64,000 nt of DNA from Malachius bipustulatus (lineage: Eukaryota; Arthropoda; Insecta; Coleoptera; Melyridae): the NCBI GenBank assembly GCA_910589415.1, contig OU342630.1:50314012-50378011 (forward strand), read 5' to 3'. Shown one piece after another: positions 38,067 through 48,099 of the stretch. The notes beneath the pieces were generated by a model that saw nothing but the letters and a program-made list of their open reading frames with translations, was not told the origin of the DNA and made no database searches. The first letter of the stretch is position 1, and each line of letters opens with the position of its first letter. Made by a program: the position numbers and the translations under genes.

Positions 38067-38998
38067 TTACTGTAAGGCTGGTCAAACTTCACAGGCTGAT
38101 TCTTCAGACCAAAATAAACAAAAAATATTCCATTAACTTGTGTCCGGAAATGCACCGTTTTTGAGATACAGGGTGTCGGAGGAATATTATTTTTCCAGTT
38201 TTTTGACGATATCTCGGGAACCGTATGAGATACAATGTTCAGCTCGTATACACACTATGTGCTCACTGATCCCCTTAATTTCTCCGTAAAATAAAGGTTT
38301 TAAAATAATTCAGTGCCGTAGATTTAGGGTATTTTAAGGGTTTCGACCCCCTAATTTCTACGCCACTGGAATAAATGCGATTTCAAGCCGCGTCTTTGAA
38401 CCGTTCATGTTTTCTTCAGCAAAAAGGTACTGTTGGTTAACGGTTCTAAAATGAACCGTTTCAGAGAAAAATGTCATTTTATGAGAGAAAACATTAATTG
38501 CGGGAATAAATTTTCACTTTACTTTCATTTTTCCAAAATGCTGTTGAAAAATCGTTAAAAAAGTTACGTTTTCTCTCATAAAATGCAATTTTTATCGGAA
38601 ACGGTTCATTTTAGAGCTGTTAACCAGGAATACTTTTTTGGGGAAGAAAACATGGGCGGTTCAGAGGCGCTGCTTAAAATCGTATTTATTTCAGTGGCGT
38701 AGAAATTAGGGGGTCGAAACCCTCAAAATACCCTAAATTTACGCCACTGAATTTTTTTAAAACCATTATTTTACGACGAAAATAATGGGATCAGTGAGCA
38801 CACAGTGTGTATAAGAGCTGAACATTGTATCTCATACGGTTCCCGAGATACCGTCCAAAAAATGGAAAAAGAATATTTCTTCGACATGAAATAACCCTGT
38901 ATCTCAAAAACGGTGCATTTCCGGACACACGTTACTGGGAAATTTTTGATTATTTTAGTATGAAGTTTGGCCAACCTTACAGTAAACACCCTGTATAT
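38067..38998. mobile_element. Foldback element, family C
   Basis: The left arm from 38,067 (TTACTGTAAGGCTGGTCAAAC) is the complement of the right arm ending at 38,985 (GTTTGGCCAACCTTACAGTAA), and pairing continues inward for about 400 bp to a centre near 38,510-38,540. Paired blocks include GTGTCCGGAAATGCACCGTTT, AACCGTATGAGATACAATGT and the TTAGGGTATTTTAAGGGTTT / GGGGTCGAAACCC region. The right side keeps the outer tip CACCCTGTATA (38,988-38,998); the left tip is lost. No open frame of interest. Confidence 0.85.
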
Positions 38999-39366
38999 TA
39001 CTAAATCCATAAAAAATATTTTCCAAATGGCGTAACTTTTGGTTATGCCGGAAATGGTTGCCATCTTTGTTTTTTAAATAGATGTATTACCTAATGCTTT
39101 TTCGAATTGCCTAAAAAATTCAATTAAGAGTACAAGATAGTGATGGTTAACATACTTTTCCCAATCAACCACAACAAAAAATTGGTGCGATTTTCAAACT
39201 TCTCTTTCTTAAGCTTGAGACATGTGGGGAGACATCTCTAACCAACATAAAAAGAGAAGTGGAAGAAAATGAAGTGTTACCACCCTTGATAATGCTACTG
39301 AAATACACAACCGCTTGTGAAAGAACAAACATCTCAAAGAGAGCTCCAGCTCCAGCTATTAAAAAT

Positions 39367-39423
39367 CTGCAGCAAGATGGTGTACCACCCCATTATGCGG
39401 TAGTTCGACAATTCTTAGATTAG
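39367..39423 (+). pseudogene. Fossil of a DDE (Tc1/mariner-type) transposase
   Basis: In one frame the sequence reads LQQDGVPPHYAVVRQFLD and then a stop. The QQDG-x-PPH-(Y/F)A motif around the second catalytic Asp is characteristic of a DDE transposase family common in insect genomes. The preceding RAPAPAIKN is in frame, but no N-terminal helix-turn-helix and no downstream SPDLTPLDF-type motif were found, so only a short remnant survives. It lies about 370 bp beyond the family C foldback element; I cannot tell whether the two were ever connected. Confidence 0.6.
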
Positions 39424-39589
39424 GACTCCAGTTTTGAATTAGATTAAGAGCTCCAGGATAATGGTCATTGGGAAAGGTATTTTATCGTCTCTAGCCAATA
39501 ATAATAATTTTTTTACAAAAATCAGAAATGGACATCTTAGCTCAAATATGATTAGAGTAAAATACGACACCCTGGAACAACAATCGAGA

Positions 39590-39930
39590 CCGCACAATGC
39601 AACTAACGACTCCTACACCGAACCCATTAAACTTCGGCCGGAATACCTGAGCCGCGAGACAGGTAAAGGTATGCGCAATGCGAGCCGGCGGTGGCTTTTG
39701 TAGATCGAGCTCCGCAAGGGGGCCACGGGGTACCTGGGCTCCTTGTAGTGGGCGAGCGGAGGCAGCGGCCCGCGGCTCATTTGGGAGCCCAGAACCATCG
39801 ACAGGCCGCCACCGCTGACAGCCGGCCTGATCTATCGTCCTGTCGATGGATTATTTACCGGCCAGACAACGAGTTCTGATTGTCTCCCACGCATCTGATG
39901 GTGAATGGAACGGACTTTGGAACCGTGCAG
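39590..39930. other. GC-rich island
   Basis: A pronounced GC-rich block (GAGCCGGCGGTGGCTTTTG, GAGGCAGCGGCCCGCGGCTC, GACAGGCCGCCACCGCTGAC) inside AT-rich DNA. Open frames run through it on both strands (39,613-39,798 minus; 39,691-39,879 plus) but neither encodes a recognisable domain. It may be a conserved regulatory element, a CpG-like promoter or an exon of a gene I cannot identify. Confidence 0.3.
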
Positions 39931-39934
39931 TTCG

Positions 39935-40903
39935 GCAGCAAAAAGACCTTGCGTCATTTTTTATGTTACCTATATAATACCTGTACTGGTTTTTCGGGGA
40001 AATATTTCTCATTAATTATTATTATGACTTATTTATTATATAAGACTTTTAAGTAATTATCGCGCAAGAAATTAACACAGATTCTTCTGCCGATAGTCAT
40101 GCTTCGGTCATTTATGCATGGTGGTAGAAACCGGTTGGTTCATATTTTGCGCATTACTATGCAATGTGAAATTTTAACAATTTATGTCTGAGATTTTCGG
40201 TTTCTTTCCAACTTTAACTTTCCACCTATATAATCAACTTTTTCATAGATAAGGCACCTACGACATAACTATTATAGGTATAACCATCAAGCAATTAAGG
40301 ATATGTTGAACCAATGAGGCTCTGACAAATATCAAGTCATTCATCAGATTTGTGGTTGTGGAGCAAAAACCTCAACAAATAATGATAATAATTGCTAAGA
40401 AATTATAAGAGAAAAATTTCCACAAGACAAAAAACCATAAAAAAAGATATCTTGAAAAAGAGCTTTCGGAATGCACTTAAGCAACTCAAATTCATTTCAA
40501 AGTAATTTTCTGTTTCATTTTTGTAACAGGTTTTTAATAGCCATGAGATAAGAATGAGGTATTCATAGGTAATTATTGTTATAGCGCGGTGTGTGGGTGG
40601 ACCCCCGTCGTCATTAAATCGAACATCAAGAAGCCCAATCTCCACCCTCTCTCTGAGATAATGATACTGAAATTTAAGACTCTGAATACTTCTGCGACCT
40701 CTGGAATGCTCCAACGGCGAGTTATTAAGACAGAATTTTACCTAAGGGACTGGTTAAATTTATTATTAGTTTACAGAAGATGAAACCCTAAATAAACATC
40801 TTTTGGACGCATTTCAAAAGTAAAATTAACAAATGAATAACTGAAGACATGAAGTTGTTTATTTATTTATTTATTTATTATATATGAATAAACTTTATTT
40901 ATT
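39935..40903. other. Non-coding stretch, no gene seen
   Basis: AT-rich DNA ending in a (TTTA)n simple repeat at 40,858-40,880, which is the landing site of the adjoining LTR element. Two short opposing frames at 40,403-40,783 match nothing. Confidence 0.4.
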
Positions 40904-40908
40904 ATTAC

Positions 40909-41316
40909 TGTTTGGGGTTCTTATCACAGGCGCAATTATATTTTTACGACTGTCTAAGACGCCGGCGGTAGGGTACAGAAAACAGCTTTAGTTCCTGTAA
41001 TTCCCAATAAACGCGGATTAATGACTAGTGGCGGTGTAGCGATAAATGCGGGTAAAAGAATTATATATTGATAAGGATAAGAAGTAATTAGGAAAAACAA
41101 GCGGGTACTTACAATTGGATGACAACAGCGAGCGTGCGAATATAGCGGAGCGCGGAGCGATATTTTTGCGTGCGACCGTCTCGAAGTCTTAATCTTGAGT
41201 CTCTCTTCACCTGTAGGTTCTTCCTTCAGGGGTGCGGGGCGAGTATCGATGCGTCGTAGTGCACTCTGCCGTCCGGACCACAGGCGGGTGTAGGAACGGG
41301 AAATGAGGACGGAACA
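40909..41316 (-). repeat. 3' LTR of the BEL/Pao element
   Basis: 408 bp, starting TGTTCC and ending AAACA when read on the minus strand (TG...CA ends). I found no difference from the LTR at 46,160-46,567 on a base-by-base reading. A TATATAAT-like box lies within it. Confidence 0.95.
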
Positions 41317-41332
41317 TTACCGCCCACCAAAA
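41317..41332 (-). other. Polypurine tract of the BEL/Pao element
   Basis: On the minus strand the bases immediately before the 3' LTR read TTTTGGTGGGCGGTAA. This is a G-rich, mostly purine tract in the position where plus-strand DNA synthesis is primed. Confidence 0.6.
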
Positions 41333-41521
41333 TTACAATGTAATTTTCCGAAAAAAAGTGAAGCGAATTTGCGAATTTGAAAAAAGATTATTAAAATAAA
41401 GATTTACTTTGCAGCACTTGCGTAGCGAATAATAAGCGAAGAATGCGAATTAAATGTGAATTTCCTAAAACTTACAGCAGTTGCGATATTTACAAATTAT
41501 AAATTGATAAGAGACTGCTCA

Positions 41522-44500
41522 TTACTGACAGGGTAATGGGCAGAGCTTGACTAAGGGTCTTCGTAGAACCTTGTCGGCGAGTTTATGTTTCTGCGGAAGT
41601 AGATCAGGATGCTTGGCTTCCATAGACAAAGGGGAATGAACCAAACGACCACCTGCTCGAAATATCCTGTCAGCATCAATGAAAGGCGATAATTTCTGTA
41701 AATATTTTGGGCACAACTGTCCCTTGCGTATCTGAGCAGTTTCAGATTTGAAATATGAGGACTGAACGTCCTTGACCATGACCATTAAGGCTTGGTGTAA
41801 ATCAGCATCAGTTAAAATGAGTGACTTTCGATCGTGTCCTCGAGCGTTCTGGACAAATCGAAACCAATATGCCAGGATGCGTTGTATTTTTAGTAGCGAA
41901 GAATGTTGAAGAAGTAAATGATCTACAATAGAAGTACTTACTTCTGCGACTAAAGAGACGACCTTGCCCTCAGGCAGAGAGTCAGCGGAGACAGCGGAAA
42001 CGAGAAGATCGTCAGGCCACATGGATGGCGGTTCTTTAAGCCAAGGAGGCCCCGCCCACCAACGGGAACATGACAACAACAGCTCTTGCGAAAGACCTCG
42101 AGAAGCGGGATCAGCGGGATTGTCAGCTGACCTGACATGGCGCCAAGAGGCGTCGCAGAATGCGGGCAGTTGACACTCGACGAAAGATTGCGATCTAAGA
42201 CACCGATTTATCTTTACGTGAGACAGCTGCGATAAAGAGGCCTTATAGTTCTGCCATTGAGAACATATTTCAGCCGGCGGTAATTCATCCCAGCCCAATG
42301 CCAAAGACCATAGGCGCTGGATGAGATGTTTAGCGAAGAATGTTAAAGGTGACAGAAACCCCAGAGGATCATAGATACGGGTAACTTCCGATAAAATAGA
42401 TCTCTTGGAGCACTGTGTGTGGACGGCGTTGATATGAAAGGTGAAAACGTCCGGATTGGACTGCCACTGGAGGCCAAGAATTTTAAAAATCATTTCTGCG
42501 TCTGGATCAAAATTAGACGAACTGGTCTGACGATGATCCTCAGGAATACCATCCAACACAGCTGCGTGATTAGACGCCCACTTACGGAGCTCAAAGCCAC
42601 CTGAACTCAATAACTGGACAATCTCGTCCCTAAGTTTTATGGCGGAAGCGATGTCATCGGCACCCAATGCCAAATCATCCACGTAAAGACTATTATTAAT
42701 GGCACGAGAGGCTAGCGGGAATTGATTTTGACCTTCTTTTGCTAATTGTAGCAACCAGCGAATCGCCAAGTAAGGACTACTTGACACCCCATAGGTGACG
42801 GTATTCAAGGAATAAGTCTCGACGGGATCCTGCGGCGAAAATCTCCAGCGAATCATTTGAAATACGCGATGAGGCGGAGAGACTAAAATTTGTCTATACA
42901 TTTGGCGGATGTCGCATGTAAAAACATAGTTGTACAAGCGAAAGCGTAAGAGTTTAACTGAAATATCTGATTGAAGCTTGCTTCCAGTGAGCAAACATGC
43001 GTTCAATGAAGTTCCGTTTTCGGCGTTGGCAGACGCGTCGAAAACTACGCGTATCTTTGCGGTGCTGCCTTCTGTTTTCAGAACGCAGTGATGCGGGATA
43101 AAATAGCAGTTATCAGGCGGCGGTGGAGTAGAAAGCTTAGTCATGTGACCAGCATCTAAGTAGTCGCGCATAAAGTTGTGATAAAGATCACGTACCGAAG
43201 GTTGCTTCGATAGTCGACGTTCAAGTGCCAATAATCGGCGATCGGCCATTTTGAGTGACCCAGGAAACGACGGCGGCGACGACTTAGACTCCTTAAAGGG
43301 GAGACAGACTCCGAAACGACCAGAGGGCGCACGGTAGTGCGTATTTGTGAAATGATCCTCCGCCTGTTTATCTTCAGGCGACAGGATTGAGCGATTGGGG
43401 ATGTCCTCCAACTTCCAGAATTCTCTCACCGTGTCATTAAGACAAGATTCGGTCGAGACAAAAAAAGAATGCACCTTATGCGTTGTGCTGGAAGAAGTGG
43501 GACCTAAAAGTATCCAACCAAAGATTGTGTTCATAGCAGCAGGTCTCGTACCATCGCCAGATATGACACCCTCTCTGACTATGCGGGAAAAGACTTCAGC
43601 CCCGAGGAGCATATCCACGGGACCGGGAGAATGCCACAAGGGATCAGCGAGTTTCAAGTTTTCGAAACAATGAATATTTGAAAGCGGACTAGTCGGTAAC
43701 TCCGAGCAGATAGAGGGTAACACCATGGCAGCGACACCCAAATTGGTAGAAGATCCATCCGGACGGATTGAACAATTTACATATCCGTGCGCAGAGGAGA
43801 TAGCGGAATGACCCACTCCAGTTATGGACGATGAAGACGGAATGAGTTCAAGAGCGAGACGCTTACGACATCTTTCTGTCATGAAGCTAGTTTGACTGCC
43901 CGAATCACAGAGGGCTCGAACAGATTGGTAATTTCCCCACTTATCACGGACCTGGAACCGCACCGTGGCCAGTAATATCGATTGAGGAGTACCTAAAGCT
44001 TCGCCAATGGAAGACATGGCAAGTGGTGGCGAAGAATGCGTATTAGAAGAACTTGTTGCGGAAGACTCATTTGGAGTTTGAACTTCTTTGTTAGAAATTC
44101 TGTCGTCATTTTCCTTAAAGAAATGCAGTAGAGTGTGGTGCTTACTTGAGCAATGTCTGCATGTGGATGTAGAGCGACAAGAGGAGAACGAATGCCCCGA
44201 ACTCAGGCAGTTCGTGCATAAGTTAGCGGATTTGACAAATGTAAATCTATTATGAGGAGATAATCCTAAAAATGCGGTACACCTTTGAAGTGTGTGCGAC
44301 TTGGAGCGACAATGCGAACAATAAATAAAATAATGAGCGGCGTTGGGAGACTCGCGAGTGGTAGACACCATCATCACGTGAGGACTACGTCTGTCCTCAG
44401 TGCGCCAGTTCACCTTCCCTTTATTGGAATGTGATGGCTGTTGCTTGAAAGAAGATGTGGCTGGAGAACTCAAGGCATGTGTCTCCAGTGCTCGACACTG

Positions 44501-45406
44501 ATTGGTCAAAAAAGTAAAAAGATCCTCATAAAGAGGGAAGTCTTCTTGCGCGAATTTCAATTCAAATCGCTTGCGAGTCGAGTCATCGGTCTTCTGAAGA
44601 AGCCAATTTAGCATAGTGAAATTCCACAAATCAACTTGCGGGAATTTCTGGAGCGCGGCGGTATTCTCGGTAAAAGAATTGAGAAGATCTCTCATGGAGT
44701 GCGTTGAGTCTGGACGACACTTGGGCGCATTAGCAATAGCATTCCAATAATAGGTAGCTAAGATTCTGTCATTCTGATAGCGATCAATCAAAGTACGATA
44801 AGCGATGACATAATTTTCTTCGGTTAAAGGCAAGTGACGAACGAGATCCAGAGGTTCCTTTGACAGCGTAGAAATTAGATATTGGAATTTATCTATTGAG
44901 GATAAATCGGAATTATTATGGATAAGCGAGTTAAAAATGTCATAGAAAGAATGCCATAATTTGAGGTCTCCATCAAAACGGGGAAGATCAATTTTAGGAA
45001 GACGCACATTGCATCGAGTTCCACCCACTGACTCTAGCGACCCATTCGAACCTCGCCCATCTGGCAAGACAGCGTCAGGTTTCCCAACCAAGGAGTCAGA
45101 ATCTTTAACCTTAGGTTCTGATTGCGATAGACGTAACTGAATACCTTTAATTCCAAAATATACCCCATCAATTTGAGCGATTTGATCGCAGAGCAATTTC
45201 CACTGATCTGATGTTTCATCAACTAGCGTGTCTGTAATGACTAAATGAAACCCCCTGTATAGACTTTCTGCTGAGTCTAAAGCTGCGAGAAATTTAAATT
45301 TTTCGTCAACAGATGTACCTGCATTCGAACCTAAATCTAAAATCGACTGTAGCCTAGACAACATAATTTTGCCGGTAGACAAAGCCTTTTCCATTGTGAG
45401 AGACAT
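41522..45406 (-). CDS. BEL/Pao polyprotein (gag-protease-RT; RNase H and integrase deleted)
   Basis: A 1294-residue retrotransposon polyprotein. The gag region (about 1-330) contains the LPRFDGDLKLWHSFYDIF segment typical of the DUF1759 family. Three CCHC-type knuckles follow (C363-C376, C397-C410, C416-H424). The aspartic protease has its DSG at 501-503. The RT (about 770-960) includes VVFDAS (787-792), the FTCDIRQMY block (829-837) and catalytic YVDD (908-911). At 1083-1088 FCDAS runs directly into WRHV, whereas relatives carry a whole RNase H domain between these motifs. After RAGGRL and KHKLADKVL the protein jumps to RRPLVKLCPLPCQ, which looks like the usual C-terminal tail, so the integrase is gone. 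Both deletions keep the frame. The ATG at 45,406 is the first methionine of the open frame, and no RBS logic applies. Complete relatives run to roughly 1,700-1,900 residues. Confidence 0.95.
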   Translation of the reverse strand: MSLTMEKALSTGKIMLSRLQSILDLGSNAGTSVDEKFKFLAALDSAESLYRGFHLVITDTLVDETSDQWKLLCDQIAQIDGVYFGIKGIQLRLSQSEPKVKDSDSLVGKPDAVLPDGRGSNGSLESVGGTRCNVRLPKIDLPRFDGDLKLWHSFYDIFNSLIHNNSDLSSIDKFQYLISTLSKEPLDLVRHLPLTEENYVIAYRTLIDRYQNDRILATYYWNAIANAPKCRPDSTHSMRDLLNSFTENTAALQKFPQVDLWNFTMLNWLLQKTDDSTRKRFELKFAQEDFPLYEDLFTFLTNQCRALETHALSSPATSSFKQQPSHSNKGKVNWRTEDRRSPHVMMVSTTRESPNAAHYFIYCSHCRSKSHTLQRCTAFLGLSPHNRFTFVKSANLCTNCLSSGHSFSSCRSTSTCRHCSSKHHTLLHFFKENDDRISNKEVQTPNESSATSSSNTHSSPPLAMSSIGEALGTPQSILLATVRFQVRDKWGNYQSVRALCDSGSQTSFMTERCRKRLALELIPSSSSITGVGHSAISSAHGYVNCSIRPDGSSTNLGVAAMVLPSICSELPTSPLSNIHCFENLKLADPLWHSPGPVDMLLGAEVFSRIVREGVISGDGTRPAAMNTIFGWILLGPTSSSTTHKVHSFFVSTESCLNDTVREFWKLEDIPNRSILSPEDKQAEDHFTNTHYRAPSGRFGVCLPFKESKSSPPSFPGSLKMADRRLLALERRLSKQPSVRDLYHNFMRDYLDAGHMTKLSTPPPPDNCYFIPHHCVLKTEGSTAKIRVVFDASANAENGTSLNACLLTGSKLQSDISVKLLRFRLYNYVFTCDIRQMYRQILVSPPHRVFQMIRWRFSPQDPVETYSLNTVTYGVSSSPYLAIRWLLQLAKEGQNQFPLASRAINNSLYVDDLALGADDIASAIKLRDEIVQLLSSGGFELRKWASNHAAVLDGIPEDHRQTSSSNFDPDAEMIFKILGLQWQSNPDVFTFHINAVHTQCSKRSILSEVTRIYDPLGFLSPLTFFAKHLIQRLWSLALGWDELPPAEICSQWQNYKASLSQLSHVKINRCLRSQSFVECQLPAFCDASWRHVRSADNPADPASRGLSQELLLSCSRWWAGPPWLKEPPSMWPDDLLVSAVSADSLPEGKVVSLVAEVSTSIVDHLLLQHSSLLKIQRILAYWFRFVQNARGHDRKSLILTDADLHQALMVMVKDVQSSYFKSETAQIRKGQLCPKYLQKLSPFIDADRIFRAGGRLVHSPLSMEAKHPDLLPQKHKLADKVLRRPLVKLCPLPCQ

Positions 45407-46140
45407 AGCGAATTAGCGAATTAATAAAAGTTAAATTTTCTCAATTGAAAATGCGAGTAAAGAAGGATGATGCGTGAATAATAGAATTATTCTTCTCTGA
45501 ACTTATAGGTATATAAGTATATACCTACCGACACCAACACCAACTCAGCTTGAAAATAATCAATAATTTCCAAACCAGTATACCACCTCGACGTAATATT
45601 TCCGGAAACCGGGATTAGTAAAATTGTTAAAAGTTGCCTGCACGTGCAAGGTGCAAACACAGTAGCGAGAGAGAATAAAACGTAGTGGTGTGAGGTGAGA
45701 CGAGGACGGGTTTTTATTACCCCAAGGCAGACTACACTTTTCAAGCAAGGGGTGTGGGTACAAAATATTCACCAAATATTTTTCAGCAATACGTATAGGT
45801 ACCTAATTAATTAAGATCGATCGAATAGTTATTACATGCGGTAATTATTTTCTAGAATGCAATATTCTAAACACAATTACAATTAAAGAACGATGAAATT
45901 TACAAATTTGTAGCAAGTTAACAAATGCTGTAATTTCGCGATGAAGTTATTTAATTAATAACTTCGTGACTTCGAAAAAATGAAAAAACAAGTATCTATA
46001 GCTTATTTTTGCGAATAACAAGTGCGGAAAGTAAATAATCAATGCAAAGTAACTTATTGCATTGAAATTTCGACAAAGTGAAATGCGAATGATTTTTTTT
46101 GAAATGTGATTAATTGATCTGATTTCAATTAATGACTTAA
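45407..46140 (-). other. 5' leader of the BEL/Pao element
   Basis: Untranslated region between primer binding site and polyprotein start. Small frames inside it (45,487-45,775) have no family resemblance. Packaging signals are expected here but cannot be read from one copy. Confidence 0.6.
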
Positions 46141-46158
46141 ATCCGGCTCGAAGGACCA
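46141..46158 (-). other. tRNA-Tyr-type primer binding site
   Basis: On the minus strand TGGTCCTTCGAGCCGGAT begins one base inside the 5' LTR. It is the exact complement of ATCCGGCTCGAAGGACCA, which I recognise as the 3' end of animal tRNA-Tyr with CCA. All 18 bases pair, so the first-strand primer is very probably tRNA-Tyr. Confidence 0.85.
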
Positions 46159-46159
46159 A

Positions 46160-46567
46160 TGTTTGGGGTTCTTATCACAGGCGCAATTATATTTTTACGA
46201 CTGTCTAAGACGCCGGCGGTAGGGTACAGAAAACAGCTTTAGTTCCTGTAATTCCCAATAAACGCGGATTAATGACTAGTGGCGGTGTAGCGATAAATGC
46301 GGGTAAAAGAATTATATATTGATAAGGATAAGAAGTAATTAGGAAAAACAAGCGGGTACTTACAATTGGATGACAACAGCGAGCGTGCGAATATAGCGGA
46401 GCGCGGAGCGATATTTTTGCGTGCGACCGTCTCGAAGTCTTAATCTTGAGTCTCTCTTCACCTGTAGGTTCTTCCTTCAGGGGTGCGGGGCGAGTATCGA
46501 TGCGTCGTAGTGCACTCTGCCGTCCGGACCACAGGCGGGTGTAGGAACGGGAAATGAGGACGGAACA
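46160..46567 (-). repeat. 5' LTR of the BEL/Pao element
   Basis: 408-bp partner of 40,909-41,316 with no difference seen. On the minus strand a TATATAAT box lies at about 46,312-46,319 and could serve as promoter. Confidence 0.95.
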
Positions 46568-46572
46568 ATTAC

Positions 46573-47175
46573 TTTTATTCATTTTATCTAGGTATACTTT
46601 AGTTCCGAATCGGAAGATACCTTATTAGATTTGGAATAAAATTTTATCTTTCAGGGAAATTTCAGCAAATGCCATCATCTTCGGAAAATGCGTCTTTTTA
46701 TATGCTTCGCGCTTATCTTTGCGAATTTTTTTTACGACAAGGTCGCTTCCGATTTTGAGCCTCACTATAGATGAGCATTTTTTTACATTTAATTTAACAA
46801 GGTCATGAAGGCGCGCATACGCGTGCTCTTATCTGAAGTGATCCTTGAGTTGAAGTGATCTTCACAACTAACATTATGCTCCCTAACATTAATATCGTAA
46901 AGGCATTTTATGATAATTCTGGTTAATTGAAAGTACGGTATCTGAAACTAAGTTAAGGTGCGATGTCCTTCCACTCCACTCAACTCTTCATGGTCTTTCC
47001 TACTCACTCACCGTGGGATTCCCCCGAGTCTAACTAACGAATGTTAAAGAATTCGTTTATTTCAGAATATTTAAATTGATAGTGTAACTTCAACTTTGTC
47101 CATTAAGCACATTTTGAACTCTAATATCTCTAATACATCCAAGTGGTCTGCGATATTGTCTACTCGACTCCTATT
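46573..47175. other. Non-coding stretch, no gene seen
   Basis: AT-rich flank of the LTR element with no coding signal or repeat recognised. Confidence 0.4.
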
Positions 47176-47179
47176 GTTG

Positions 47180-47560
47180 AGATTTCCTTGCGCCTTTTAT
47201 GGCATGGCAACCTTGCCAACCCCGCATAAGCAGGCATTGTTCATCCGACCTTGACCATCGAAGCGGAGAGGGAAAAAAGGGCTTGGACGTCTCAAGACAT
47301 TGACATACCCGCCGGCAGTGACTGCGTTGTGCACCGTGGTACGAGCCATACCTTCGTTAATCAGTCTCACGAATTTTTTCTTCAATAGTGGCCGATCAAT
47401 GTCACCAAAGTAACTGCGCGGACTGATCATCGGCCGTGAACCGGGCAAAACAAACATCAGCAGCAAAGGGCTCACTAAATCGTGATACCGTCGCCGGTAT
47501 AAGGGGCCCTAACGTAATTAATTGGTCAACCCTTGCGGATTGACGCGATTAACTAAAAAA
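47180..47560. other. GC-richer island
   Basis: Balanced block including CATACCCGCCGGCAGTGACT, ATCATCGGCCGTGAACCGG and CCGTCGCCGGTATAAGGGGC. A 92-codon frame on the minus strand (47,197-47,475) has no known domain and no splice context I trust. A conserved non-coding element or an unrecognised exon is possible. Confidence 0.25.
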
Positions 47561-47926
47561 CGAACACCTATTACATCTGCAATTCTTCATATGCCCAACT
47601 ACATTATTGTATGGCTGACTCTGAAACTGATCTAGGTCTTTCAACCCATAATCTTATTTATTATCTTTATCTGAATCTTAAACTGATCTTCAATCACACA
47701 ATATATTTTACTTCTTGTTTCCGTAAATCCTAATCTTAATGGAATTAATGTATTTTTCAACACTTACCAAAACGGTCAGCACAGGTGGCACGTGCACTAC
47801 ACTCACACTTCGCAATCAATATATAGTTCTATGGTTGAGTTGAATGAGTTGGAGTTGGCTATATCGCAACGCAACATCTAAAACTTACAGCGTGGAAGTC
47901 ACATCTATGGGTTCTACACAATTTAC

Positions 47927-47936
47927 GCGCCATCTA
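47927..47936 (-). promoter_or_regulatory. CTCF-like site 1 (TAGATGGCGC)
   Basis: GCGCCATCTA on the plus strand, TAGATGGCGC on the minus strand, matches the core of the insect CTCF motif as I know it. Binding is inferred, not shown. Confidence 0.4.
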
Positions 47937-48016
47937 CCGAAAGATTTCTCTCGTAGGTAGCACCATAGTATTGTTGCGTCCTCAACCTTCACTTCTCTGG
48001 GATCTACACAGTTTAC

Positions 48017-48026
48017 GCGCCATCTA
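48017..48026 (-). promoter_or_regulatory. CTCF-like site 2 (TAGATGGCGC)
   Basis: Second copy of the same 10-mer, in the same orientation, 90 bp from site 1. It lies inside the direct repeat. Confidence 0.4.
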
Positions 48027-48099
48027 CCGAAAGATTTCTCGCTTGGGTGTCACCATTGTGTTATTTAGTCATTGTACAGATCTGTACACTCTAACATTG

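Larger units (their letters stand above)
40904..46572 (-). mobile_element. BEL/Pao LTR retrotransposon, deletion derivative, with target duplication
   Basis: Element body 40,909-46,567 (5,659 bp), read on the minus strand, flanked by the 5-bp direct repeat ATTAC (40,904-40,908 and 46,568-46,572). Order in the sense direction: 5' LTR, primer binding site, leader of about 753 bp, one polyprotein frame, short 3' untranslated stretch, purine-rich tract, 3' LTR. The two LTRs look identical over 408 bp, so insertion was recent. Full-length BEL/Pao elements encode gag, protease, RT, RNase H and integrase; here RNase H and integrase are deleted in frame. It therefore cannot transpose alone and was presumably mobilised by enzymes from a complete relative. 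Confidence 0.95.
47903..48075. repeat. Direct repeat pair carrying CTCF-like words
   Basis: Two copies of roughly 70 bp at a 90-bp offset. Shared blocks are TTCTACACAATTTACGC / ATCTACACAGTTTACGC, GCGCCATCTACCGAAAGATT, and the following CACCATAGTATT / CACCATTGTGTT. Each contains GCGCCATCTA. Confidence 0.8.

Noticed and set aside
40403..40783. Two opposing short frames (103 and 64 codons)
   Set aside because: Neither shows a domain; overlapping frames on both strands are expected by chance.
47197..47475. 92-codon minus-strand frame
   Set aside because: I could not assign it to any protein family; kept only as a GC-richer island.
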